This document shows positions 1 to 13,200 of a stretch of DNA of 64,000 nt, one piece after another (the stretch's first letter is position 1; each line of letters begins with the position of its first letter). The stretch spans positions 62,001-126,000 of the forward strand of contig VZRR01010747.1 of NCBI GenBank assembly GCA_013398015.1, in the 5' to 3' direction. Under the pieces are notes generated by a model that did no database searches, was not told where the DNA came from, and worked only from the letters and a program-made list of their open reading frames with translations. This DNA is from Oreocharis arfaki. Taxonomy: Eukaryota; Chordata; Aves; Passeriformes; Paramythiidae. Position numbers and translations under genes: made by a program.

Positions 1-1242
1 CCCTGAGCTTGAAGAACACAAACCCCAGCCCAGCTAATCCTTGGAACAAGCTCTGCACCGGTAACCACCTGCTTTTAGGGGCAGCAAAAGGCAACACCTT
101 CAAGCCAAGCAAGAGGCAATGGCCCCCCAAGGAGGAGACGAGCACCGGCCTGTTCCTGGATTTGAGTTTGTTTGGCTTGAGGGACACTCTGGATTTGTTC
201 GGTGAACTGATACTTTACAGCTTATTCTTCCTTCAAATGCTTATTCCAGCAGTGAGCAAGTGAAAATCTCAGCAGAGGTGTGAGCAGGTCCCAGTTTGGA
301 AGGTGTTAGTGCAGACAACAAATCCCAAGTGTGAACTCACACTCCGGAGGTTGTTTTTTTACAGGGACACAGCACAGCTGGGGTTTGCTGCAAGGGCCAC
401 AGCACTTCACCAGCAAGAGCAGCAAGGACGAGCTGGGCCAAATTGGGAACAGAAAGCATCTAAATGCTGTTTTTTCCCTTACAAAGGAGCTGGATCAGAG
501 ACAGCTCAGGGCTCACCACCAGCACTCAAGGGATGGTTAAGTGAGGAACTGGGAACAGCATGCTCAGACCTGGGAAGAAAACTGCATTTCAACCTCCAAA
601 ACTCCTTTACTAACTCCAGGTTTAGTTCAAAAGGAGCTTTAGACACAGGAGCAAAACCTTCCCATGGAGGAAAAAAGGAGCTGCTGCAAACAACCCCATA
701 ACTCCTCTCCTAGATCCTGCCAGACCCAAGGAGCTGAGGTTTCCTTCGGGAACTCTCTGCGTGACGTGCAGCACTTTGTGCTGGGGAAATGGTTTGGAAT
801 TTTACCATCACCCTTCTCTTGCTTCAAGAGAATGGACCTGGATTGCTGCTCCTACAAAGCCAGCAGTGTTCCTGGGTCTGGCTTTAAAGGGCTCAGAGAC
901 AGAAGCAGCTCTTGTTGGAGCACAGCCCATTTTCTGTCTAGTTTGAGGTTTCTCAAACATTCCCTTTAAAACCAGAAATGTTCTCTGAAAAATCTTGAAT
1001 TTCAGAAAAAGCCTCTGGCCCTGCCACAGGCTGATCTCTCCTTATCCAACCTCACTGACTTGCAGGTGACTCAAAGTAATTCAGCACACAATTGGAAACA
1101 GAGACAGCTCACAACCTTTTGCTCACAGAAACAAACACTGAAGCAGAAAACTTTCTTGATACCTCTTGCTGCAAATGATCCATTTCAAGCTACCAAAGAC
1201 AGTGAAATTTCTGGGATGCTTCCTGCTTCCCACTAGCATTAC
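1..1242 (-). other. BBS4: BBS4 intron 7 (partial)
   Basis: Non-coding sequence downstream of exon 7, cut by the window edge. No repeats or motifs are recognised here; short open frames show no homology. Confidence 0.85.
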
Positions 1243-1296
1243 CTTGTTGAAGTGTTTCAGGTACATGTAGCACACACCCAGGTTGTGGCTGATCTC
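1243..1296 (-). CDS. BBS4: BBS4 coding exon 7 (last in window)
   Basis: 54 nt, phase 0 on both sides, encoding EISHNLGVCYMYLKHFNK with a GTAATG donor. The next human exon (starting AQDQLHNALNL) is not found in 1-1242, so it lies off the left edge. Confidence 0.97.
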
Positions 1297-4200
1297 CTGC
1301 ATGAAAAAAAAAAACAAATCAGCACAAGGTATGAAATATGAAATATAAAATCTGACAACACTGACCCAGAGCAGGAGAGCCTTGTGCCTGCCCACACCCT
1401 TCTTGCTTTGTAGAGCAAGTAAACCTATAAATTCCAGTTACTTCAGGCACCTACAGAGCTTAAGTGGGGTTGTACACAAAACATTACAGCCCAGTGAGAC
1501 AAAAACCACAGAAATGACAAAATCTCTTTGAAGAGACATCAGACATTTCTCTTCAGAGAACAAGGAGCAGAGACTGGTTTCTTCACCATGGTGTAACTCT
1601 CCAAAACCAGGGAAGCTGCCTTCATGGGTGACTCAGTCTGGCTGTACATCAATAGGATATGCACAGTGTCCAACCCAGCTGGACAAAACTGGAAGATGTG
1701 CCTAATTTTCCAAAACACAACCTGAGCACTGGAATATCTGATATCCCTCTGGCATCCTAAACAGTTTTGCACAGGGTAGAAAGATCCCTTAGGGATCTTA
1801 AACACTCTGGTGACACTGTAGGGATTGTCTGTGCCCCTAATTCCTCACCCACAGTTTAACACACAAGGCACCTTCCCCATCCCCGCACATCCCTGAAAAG
1901 CAAGGTCCTCCCATTCCTTATTTTATTCTGGTGAGCATTTCACTGATTCTCCAGTGTAGACAGCCTTGACCTTTCACGGGAAACTCTCTTATTTCCCCAT
2001 TAACCTGTTTTCCTCCACGCAGCCTCTGCAGCTGTGCAGAGCTCAATCAGTGACTCCGGGTTGCTGCGGATTGTAGAACGAGGGAAGAGCACAGCCTGGC
2101 TCTGCTTCCAGTGCTGAGCCAAGAATGGGGAATAGCTAATCAAAATACCCACTGGCATCTGCCTGCTGGGTTGTAAATAGGGCTACAGGCATGCCAAGCA
2201 CTGGGTTTGCAGGTGGGAAAAAAACTCATGACACAAAAGGTTTCTGAGTTGTCTGGCACAGGGCAAATTGAATAACACCAAAGTTATCCCTGTATCCTGA
2301 ACTTTAGACGTACTGAGAAACAAAGGAATGAGCTCACATATTGCAAACCTACTTTAGAAACACTTCTGCAGGCAAAACAGGCAGCTGCAGAAGGCTGCAA
2401 GGCATGGCCTCTCACTCACCCATGTCACACCTTTCCCTTTGCAATGCTCTTTCTCTCTTCTTGCCTTTTCATACAGAAGAGCTAATTTAATCACTGCTCC
2501 TGGATTTTCAATGGTGTTTTGCATTACGAAAGCTTTCCCAATTACTCAAGCAAGTTTTAAGAACTGAGGTTTCCAAACTCTCTCTATACTTCCCTTAAAG
2601 TACAGATGTGGTTATGTTAAAACTGATCTTTTGCAAAGCTCAAACACATTGCTCAATTCTCCGTGCCCCAAGCCAACGCGTGAGATTTGGCCCCTGTGAT
2701 CCAAACCAGGCTCAGACCACAGGCAGTGTGAGCTCACCTTGGCTTGGGACAAGTGTGGCTATTACAAGGATCTGCAACTCCCTGAACACTCACCCAGTCC
2801 TTCTCATCGAGTTTTGCTGCTTCATTGTACACTTCAATGGCTGCCTTGTGCTTCCCCAAGAGAAACCTGCAAAAAGATTGCAATTCTTATGTTTCTCCTG
2901 TTTTCAGACCCTGCTGTGCAGCCACTATCACCTTTGCCAGTGAGAAATGATCCTATCTGCTGCTTCTCCAGAGATCTGCAGGAGAAGTTTACAACCTCAG
3001 CACTGCTCCCTCTCAGGACCAAAGTCATCCATCCTGGCACTACTGGGGATGTAAGGAATGAATGCCCAGGCTCTGCAGCCTGCTTTTGTCTCCAAGGAAA
3101 GAGACAGATGCCTTAACACAACATTCAGAGACAGAAAAGGGTCTGTAGGGCAAGTCTGCCCAGCTCAGGTCAGCACTCGTAGCTCTGGACCTTGAAATCA
3201 GTATTACTTTCTGTTTGAAGCCCAAAGAAAAAGAAAACACAACAGCAGCCAGGCAGATAACAGAGATTCTGCTTAAAGAACAACCTACGCTTCTGGAAGC
3301 CAAGCCAAGTGTTGATAAGGAGGAAACATGTCTGGAATTAAGCAGCCTAAGAGAAAAACAAAGCATGGAAGGTCCTGGGTGGCACATCCAAGAGAAACAA
3401 CAAATAAAACACCACTCACAGGGATCGTGCCACCTGCTTGAGATTGTCAGCGCTTCGAGGGTTCAGAATGGAACATGTCTGGAAAAGTTCAAGAGATTCT
3501 TGAATTTTCCCCTCCAAGCGAAATATCAAAGCTGGAAGACAACATAGAGCAGGCAAATGAATCCATTCTCAGCAGGAAAAACGTGCCTCTGACAGCAGGG
3601 AAAGAAGAGGAGTACAGATAAATCATGTCAACGCTCCTCTGGTGCTTCCCCCTCCTGCAGCACCCACAGCTTATGTCTGCGGGCAGGACTCTGTGTGCCT
3701 GGAGAAATTTGGGGGTCACAACAAAAGCTTTAAGCTTTAAACCTTGGGCAGTTGCTTGTACAGATGCAGTCTGGATTTCTCCCCTCTCCAGCCTCCCCAG
3801 GCTGCAGTATGTCCCTGCCAGCAAATCTCCACTGTCTGCCACCATGGCACTTGGAACTAGAATGCCACATTTTGGGGGACAGTTCTTAGGGGCCAGAGGG
3901 CAGGACAGGAAGAGGAATACCATCCTTGGAGCAAGGAGTGAGACAACAACCACCTGAGGTGAACAGAAAACATGCATCTGTAACACAATCAAACACACAC
4001 CAACACACTGAAGGCCAGGAGCCCGTAATCCGAGGAGGAACTGGTGACAAATACAGAGAAAATGGGACATTTAATCTGTCCACTTCATGTGAAAATCCCA
4101 AACTTCAAAACTAAATGGAGCAAGCAGGGGGAAAAACATATATTTTTTACATAACAACTCTATGTTTCCCTCATCTATCTATCCCTGTATTGTTCTCTGT

Positions 4201-7200
4201 AGCTCAAACCAGGCGTGACGTGCTTTAGCAAAAAGATTTTCAGCCATACCTTGAACGTAGACAGCATATTCACAGAGCCCTTGGGACTCCTGGAGCTGCT
4301 CTTTGATGACAGCCTGGAAGGGCAAAATTGGAAACTCACATCATTTTAACAAAGCTGATTCCAGAGATTTGGTTCCACTCACAAAAACCACAACCTGTAA
4401 CAATGGCACTGGACGATGACTGGGACAACCACACAGTGCACAGGACAGAGCTCTGTGCCAGGAACACTGTGGCCCTTCAGTATTCCTCTGCTCATTCTTA
4501 TTCCCAAAGATAATTAGATACCAGCTGGGGAAAACGCCATGAGGCATCTCTGAAAGCATCCTGTGCTGATAAGGGTATCTACTGCAGGCCCTTTGTGATG
4601 AAATAAATTGAACTGGAGCGACTGCAGCTGAGTCAATGAAAGCCAAAAGAACAAACGAGGAGTGCATGGGAAAAAAAAACCTGATGAAAATGTAAATTCT
4701 TGCTGGCTGCATCCATGCAGCCCCCAGTTTGGGGTGGGTGCAGCTTGGATATATTCCATAGCCACAGCTGGTCCCACCTTTGGGAGGATGAACACCCTGG
4801 ATAGGAACCAAGAGCATAATTTGTACTCTGAGACTCCTCTTTTGTACAGAAGTGGAAGAGATACAGGGGGGTAAGAATAATTTCTGGGCGAGCAGTGACC
4901 TGGTGCTCATCTGGCATTCCAGATGTGGATGGTCAGTACCAGCATGCCCAGCCTCCGAGAGGAACAGAAGTGAAGGACCTGAAAAGTGAACCTCAAATAT
5001 AGGACATGGGAGGAAAACCATTACTGAGAAAGTTATTCTTGAGAAGGTATTAACTGAGAAGTTATTATTGAGAAGAAGGAAAGTTCTTATTGACAATCCT
5101 CATTAGTAAAGAAAGGAAGGAAAAGGAAGAACAGGCCTGAGCTGCTCTTCCCTCACCTATACCTGCTAATTTATCTATATAGCTCTTTCCAAAGTGCATT
5201 ATTATAAACCATTTGACTCAGAAATAACCAACATCTCCTCAGTTCAGATACTCTGGATTGTTCCATCTACATAAGCCCAGATTCTCAGAGCAAGAGAGGG
5301 CAATAGAGAGCTATCTTTTAGAGAAATCTGATTAATTCTATAAACCCTAAAAAGTCCCACAGCAAAAGGCCCTCAGCTGAGGAATATGATCTCTAATCCC
5401 AGATTCACCCCCACCCCCAGGTGAATCCCAGATTCACCCCCTAGGGGGTTGGAACAAGAGGTGCTGAAGACAGAATCCAGACACAAATGGCAGGAGACCA
5501 ACCAGTCTCTGTGTCATGCCAGGGGATGCTGCAGCTGCAGACTCTCAGGGATGTCTGCCTGGCACCTTGCTGGAGTGGCACTGAAAGAGTCAAAATCACT
5601 TTAATGCCTCCACTTTGGGGAGCTGATGTTAGTAAATAAACAGTTTTTTAACAGCCTTTTAGTTCATTGAAAACTATGGGAGATTTTAAAACCGTTAGAG
5701 AGGGAGCATTTCAAAGCACTGAGTGGGAAAGACCAAAATTAATTAACACAACAGGTCACTTGTTTCTTACTGAGACTAAACTAACGGATTTTAACAATGC
5801 CCAAACTGTCCTGGAATCCTCCAGTTTTACTGCAGAAACACTGTTTTGTGAGCTCTGAGGAAAAGCAAAGCTGGCCTGCCAAGCAGACGACTACTCATTA
5901 GCTATCTTCTCTTGATTTTTCCCCACTATTTCCTTGCTTCCATGACTGATGAAGACATGGAGACGTCAGTGTTGCCTTTATATCATCTTGTTATTCTTTC
6001 TGGTTTCCTGAGCGGCACATATTTTTCTTTTCTGTACTCTGCGATTCCACATCCCACCACAGAAACAATCAACACACGGATTCACACCAAAAAACTCCAG
6101 TCAGACAACAAAAAAGGGAAACAATTTTCTGTTTTGAGGGCTAGTCCAACTTGTGTTTGTATCTCTGCAAACCAAGACCTGAGAGGAAATCACTGTACTG
6201 ATGATACAACCCCCTGGCTCTGTTAATTAAGAGCTAAATGAGTTTCCCCCAGCCTGCCCATTTCCTAAGCACGCCCAGGACCTCTCCAGCAGAGGCAAGT
6301 CCTGACCAGCCTGGTGTTTCAGAAGCCAAAAAGTCTTTTCAGGTCTTTGTTGCACATGTCAGAATCAGAAAGGCAACTCTTGTCCCCTCCTCCTGCCCCT
6401 GGGTGCATCTTCTCGTGTACATTTTATCAGGAAAATACACTATTAAATTTGCCATTTCCTAAGTCCACTTAGCATTATAATCCCAAACAACCAACCAGTT
6501 CCAAACTACTCACCAAGCCCAAGATGAACTAAAGCATGCCATGGATCATGTGTAAAATGAAAGAATTTTGCTCAAGAGTAATCAGGATATTTTTATTTAA
6601 ATGTGGTAGTAATGTTTCCCTCAGCTGAAGTGTTTTCATAGTGTCTCTACAGTACCATCAAGAAACCTGCACTGTGGAACTGCGTTATTATCAGCTTGGA
6701 AAATCCTGTCCATCACTTGGAACAACAGATGTTTGCAGTTCTTTCCCTTTTCCCCTCGCAGTGACATCCTGAAGGTAGCCAAGGATTGGAGAACACTGAA
6801 GTAATTTTATTTGTGTTTTCTCTTGGTCCCCTTATTCCAAAAGAAGTCAGGACAGAGGGTGGTTCGGAAACTGTCAAGAAAACTGTTTCTTCATGACATT
6901 GGTAAAATAATTCCCAGGTTCTGGAGGCAGCTCTTACCTTACACTCCTCGTAGTCTCTGCGGACATAGAGCAGATAAATCAACCAGTTCTTCCTCTCTAG
7001 GATGGGCAGCTCCGGTGCTGTACATGGAAAATATTCATAGAACATAGGGAATCAGACTGAGCAGCAGAGAACCCGGGAGAGACATTCCCAACCACCCCTA
7101 CTGCCAGCACAAGGCAAGTAATTCAAGAACTGCAATTGTAATTAAGGACTTGACTTGAAGGCTGGAGTGTGGACTTCTGACCAGGGTCTGGTTTTATTCA

Positions 7201-10200
7201 GCTTCTCAAACTGGTAGATAAAACACCTTGCTCAGGATAGACACTAAATAAAAGCTCTAAGCAGAAAACTTCCATCTGGTCTACCAGAAGGTGTCCCTGC
7301 CCACGGCAGGGGGTTGGAACAAGACGGGTTTTAAGGCCCCTTCCAACTCAAACCAGTCTGGCATTCTAAAAGACTTGAGGCATCAGCTCCTTCTGGAGCA
7401 GCTCCTGAAGTAAACAGCTCCAGACACACATATTTTAATCCAACACCAACACTGGTTGGAGGAATTGGATTTTTTCAAATACAAAAGAAACAGCTTGGAG
7501 GAAATGAGTTGGATTCACATTCTGAAACTAGGGCAGAAGAATCAAAGGTCTTTAAGATAAATTTCTGGGAGTGAATGAGCAGGAAACGGGCAATACACAC
7601 AAAAGGAGATTGGGGAGATGGGGTCTGAAGGTGTGAATAATTTAAAGAGGTCAAACTTAGTTCTTTGAAACTGTGAAGGGACTATGGAACATCACAGGTC
7701 TGAGAGACTGCGAAACTACTGCAGAAAAACATTTGATGCCGTGGAGGAGGAAGCCTTGTGCTCCAGCATTTCCATGGTGCGGAGCTCGCAGCAGTAATTA
7801 TGGCAAATCACGGATGGATGTTGCTTAGCGATATCCACGTCGGGTTTACAAGTTGAACACGCTGCTCTGCATTTCATTAAGGGTGGGAATGTATTGCCTG
7901 GGACTGGAGTCTCCATTCCTAGGGGTAACCATAGCAACGGGCCCAAAAGCTCCGTGTTTGCAAGTCAATATTGTGACACCAGTGCAGAGGCAGAGCCAGG
8001 CGAGGGCTGGGACAGAGCTGGGGTAGCGGCAACAGGGACACCTGCAGCCCTTGGGAGCACGGCACGGAGCCGCCACGGCCGCACGGGCTCGGCTCCGGCA
8101 GCACTGAGCACAAGGTGACACTGGCGAGTCCCTGCTCCCCTCTGCCATCAGGGGTGAGGAAGAAGAAACCCTGCAGGGGGAAGGGCTGGATCACGTCGGG
8201 AGGCAGGTGCCAAGTGTAATTATCTGTCGGAATGGCTGAGCTTTAATCACCCCTGGAGCACAGCGGGCTCTCCCCCACAGCCCACATCAAGAAGATCTCT
8301 CTGAGACATCCTCACTGAGAGCTCCTGAAACCAACATCCATGGTTTTAAGAGCTCACAGTCTCACGGAGAGCTCCTAAAACCAACATCCTTCAGCTGTTG
8401 AATTTGGAAAACATTTCACAATGCCATTCTCATTTTCTTGGTTTTTATTTCTTAAATTCCAGAATATCCATCTAGTTTTATATTAGAGCTGAGAATTAAG
8501 TGTGCACGCTAGCAATTTAAGGTCAAATACCTTCTAAAGAAGGTTCAACTACCTTAAAACAAATAGAAAGCTTGCAGTCCAAACAAAAAAAGTAATCCAA
8601 ACAAACAACAGAGTAATCCAAACAAAGAAGTTATCCAAACAAAAGAGTAATGCAAACAAGCTAAGATTACAGAAATGCACAGATCAGGGATCCAAATGTT
8701 CCCGAATTCTGCTCTGTGGTAGAGTACCCGGATCTTTGTAAGAAAGGCATTTTCTTACAAATAAGCTTGTTCCCAGATCAGATTAATTGATTTCAGATGG
8801 CTTTATGTTTTCCATTTGTCTTTCTTAGAGTGAAAGGATGAAGGGAAGAGTCAAGAGGCTGCCTAAATAGTCACAAACAGATTGAAACCCCACTTTTTCA
8901 CATTTGAAGCCCATTCAGGGGCGACCTAATTCAGTGACACTCTCTAATTACATCCCTGTGAAAGTTATTACGGGTGGCAGGGTGTGACAGAAACATGGCA
9001 CTTGGGGGTGCTGGCAGTGCACTGCCCCTGGATCCCTGGCAGTGTCCAAGGCCAGGCTGGATGGGGCTTGGAGCACCCTGGTCCAGTGGAAGGTGTCCCT
9101 GCCCATGGGACAGGGGGGTGGGATGAGATGGGCTTTAAGGTCGCTTCCAACCCAAACCAGGCTGGGATTCTATAAAAGCAGAGATACCTGCTTTGTGTGC
9201 CCTTCCTGCCTGGTGCCACTGTCTGATATAAAACACCAAACCTGACACACCTGAGCACTTCCCACCTTCTTTTCTAAGTATGGATTTAAGGACAGACACT
9301 GCAAACTCTATGTGGGTACATTCCACTACCAGTCAGAACTGAAGCATCCTTCACTGTTTTGTGCCGATTAACGCAGCCTCAAAGTAGAAAATCCTGCAGC
9401 TGTCTGAAATAGGGAATAATCAAAAGATCTCCAGATACACCCCACCAGGTCTCCAACCATCTGTTCATGCCTTACTGGGAGGTTAAAAAGAAAAAGCACC
9501 ATTTAAGGTTAAAATATACACCAGTGTTGTGGGCTAAGATAAGAGGCCAGTAAACCAGAGAGGGGATGGAGGATTGGTTGTTTAATTCCTGAAGGAAAGA
9601 GCTTTTTCACACTTATGAGATAAGAAGGATGCTATACTCCACTCCCACGCCATGGAAACGCCTGCTGGGAACAGGGATGGGAAGGAAGAAATGCTGAATG
9701 TCAGAGTGAGGGCTGAGCAGAGCATCAGGCTGCAAAGGAAAAGGGGAAGACCCAAGGAGTTGCCTAAAAGATCTGAGATGGACAGAAAATGGAGAAATCA
9801 AAAGCCACTGTGAGCCCGAGGAGTGAGCACCGCTCACAGCTGCAGAGATAAAGCAGCTCTGCTTCCCCCAGTGATACACTGAGCTAAGGATAACTATGTG
9901 GGACTGGGAAAACACAGGGAGATTTTATGCTCCTGAATCTCATTTGAAAATAGCAACAAGGCTGACTGAGGAGACACGAATCACTTTTTTTCTTCTTTCT
10001 CCCTAAGACAAGCAAATTGAAAGCAGGCAAACAATTCTGATGTTTTTCAAAATCTGTGTCGAAATTCATGATTAAATTTGACATAGGAACATATCTGATC
10101 CCCCCCACCCCCAAAATGGCTGTGGGAAATAAAGGATTATTACCAGGCTCTGTGCTCTATTCAGATGCAGAAAGAATGAATGGAAATTATGTAGACACCT

Positions 10201-13200
10201 CTCCAGAGCCATAACCATCTTAATCTGCATTTCTGCTTTCCCACAAAGCAGTGGATACCTGCTCCTAGGTGCATTTATCTCCCTCAGGTTTGCTCCCCCA
10301 GCCTGCTGATAAGGGCTGTCGCAGTGCAACGGGTCACTGCATTCTCCTGAAGAAAATGGAAATACGAATCCCTGGCTATTTGAGTCTCTAGCCCCAGAGA
10401 AAGGGGATAAAACACTTTCTTCGACATATGGACCTTCAGGAGTTTCTCCTATGTCACTGCTATATGAGGACACACTTTTCTTTGTCACCTCTAGCAATAA
10501 TCCAGGCACAGGTTGGAAAAGCGTAATTTAGATCCTTCTAGCAGTGAAGAAACAAAAAGCCAGTATATTCTGTAAATCAATCTGCCCAAGGGTCAGTCCA
10601 GGAAAACACAATTATCAAAAAACTTGGTATCTACAGTAAAAAGAGTTTATAACTTGCATCATTGTATTTTGGCCTCTCTTTTGTGGGACTACAAAAGTCC
10701 TGCGCCAGAGTCAGGCACCAAATAAATGATTAAATGCCTTTGAAGTGTGTTTTGATTGAATTCAAGAGGGAATCCATCCGATCTCTTAGCTCCTCGCTGG
10801 CCAGTGATTGATTGCATGAGCCACTTCCAGCAATGTGATTTTTCTTTCTGACAATGCTCCTTTAAGGAAGCCACTGGAGTGGAAACCCTGACAGAATCAG
10901 AGTAAGATCATCAGGTTTGTATCTGTGCTGCTCTATCATCACTCTTCCATTTATTCATCCTCTTACAGATCTTCTCAAAGGACTGAAAAAAATAATAATG
11001 AGTAATTCCCTTTTGTGTAAACCTCCCTAGAAAATTATTTTCTGCTTTCATCTTCATATTGGGTAATTATAGCTTAGAGATGAACTATCCAACAGTGGGG
11101 GTTTAAGATTTAATAAAAGGGCTTTAAAATGCTGTAAAAAGAAGAGGGGGGGGGAAAGCCCCAGAAGCTCTTATGAGATTTCACAGGGGAAAGGACTGCT
11201 AAAGCACCAGCAGTAAGAAGTGGCTCAAGAACACGTTTCAGTCATCTCAGAGGAAAAAAACCAGTTCAGAGCCCAGCCCTCCTTCCAGTCCAGATTACTG
11301 GAAAGGGTCCAAGCCCCAGTTCACCCCTTCCAACTCTGAACCCAACCTGCAGCAACCTGGGCAAGAGCAGTGAAAGGGCAAAAGACTCAAGAAGACACAA
11401 AGAAGAATTTGTTATTGCCCAAAATCCACAATAACCTAAAACACACATAACAAACAGCACAAGGAGAGGGCAGAAAAGCTTTGGAAAGGCAATTAAATAG
11501 AAGTAGTTTTAATTTTTTTATTCTGCAGTAGCTTGACGAGCCACAGCCTGGATCCATTGTGGTCGGTACCATGGACATGGGAAAGGTTTTCCAGAAGGAC
11601 TCAGCTATCCCTTTCCAAATTCTAACTCAACATTACATGTTGCAAAACAGCATCATCCAAGCACAGAGATATTTTCAAAACTAACAAACACACAGGCAGT
11701 GCCTCAAGTCTCTATTGTGACATTTTGATATTGAAGCAGCAGCAGCACAAAAGAATTTCATAAAGTGAATCTTACAGGATGGTTTGAGTTGGAAGGATCT
11801 TAAAGATAATCGAGTCCCAGCCCCTGCCATGGGCAGAGACACCTTCCACTGTCCCAGGGTGCTCCAAGCTCCATCCAGCCTGGCCTTGGACACTGCCAGG
11901 GATCCAGGGGCAGCCACAGCTGCTCTGGGCAACCTCTGCCAGGGCCTCCCCACCATGACAGCCAGGAATTTCTTCCCAATATCCCATCTTATCCTGCCCT
12001 CTGGCAGTTTAAAACCACTGCACTTTGCTCTGAAGAAATTAAAGCAGGAAGCTGGGCTGTGGCAAAGCCAGAGGGATGAAGGTTATCAGCTCCCATCATC
12101 AGGCAAGGCGCGCTCAGACACACAGCAGCACTGGATTAGACTGGAGATTCAATCCCCATGTCCAAGTAATTCCGGTCATTGCCTTAACGGCAAACTCCCA
12201 ATGGCATAAAGACAATTCACTTGTCGCTGCAGGAGAGCATCCCCATCTGAGAGGGAACACATGGAATTCTCTGCGGAGTGCCGCTCACCCCATCCCGCGC
12301 TCCCAGCCCGGCCTCCTGCGGACGTGTGCTCACATTATTGCCAGGGTTACCATTATTTCCGCTCCCAGAGCTTGGGGAAGGTTCAGGCATAGCTGTGGTT
12401 ACAGCCCAAACGCAGCTCCGTGCTCTCATACCCATGTTAAATAAACACGGATAAGGAGGATGAACCCATCTGTGCGTGTCTCCTTTCTGCCCTGAGCTTC
12501 ACAAGCTGCCAATGCCAGGAATTCCACTACCGTTTGTAAATCCAGTGTCAGGGAGGGAACGGGCATCTTCTGGGCAAAAAAAACCCTTAAAACAATAGGG
12601 CACACACTCAAACAGCTCCTACAGAACAATATAGCACTGCAGGGAACTGGATTTTCCAAAACAAGGTATTATAATGGATAGAAAGCATTTGTAAGCTCTA
12701 ATATCCATCTCTTTATCAAGATTTAAAACTAACAGACTGCCTTGATATGAGAGGAGCATCCTACAAATTTCTAGCAGAGCCAAATTTAACAAGAAATCCT
12801 CTTCCTTCTTCAGACTCTTTTACTGAGACTGTGGCAGTATAAATACATTAGAGTTCTGAAAGAAAACTAGCACAGGAACATTGCTCTTCCTACGCCCAGA
12901 TCCATCCTTGGAGTTTGAAAATGGAGCCATTAATGTATTCAAAACTCAGTAATAATGAAAAATAACCTCAAAACCCAGCACTAGGAAGAGGCTCTACAAG
13001 CTGTATTTCACTCACCATGTGTGAGTGAATATATGTGAGAATAGAGGTGTTTATGTGCACAAATCCCACTAAAATGGATATAAACAACAACAAAAAAAAG
13101 AGCAGCTTTCTGCTGCAGCCAGTCCCCGTTTAATCCCTTTCCCCTGTTTTCCCGTTTGCAAATTGTTGCTGGAACACCTTTAAATCACGCCCTAAAGCCG

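Noticed and set aside
5451..5475. GGGGGTTGGAACAAGAGGTG resembling a CR1 3' segment
   Set aside because: Only ~20 bp match without the flanking CR1 sequence; too short to call.
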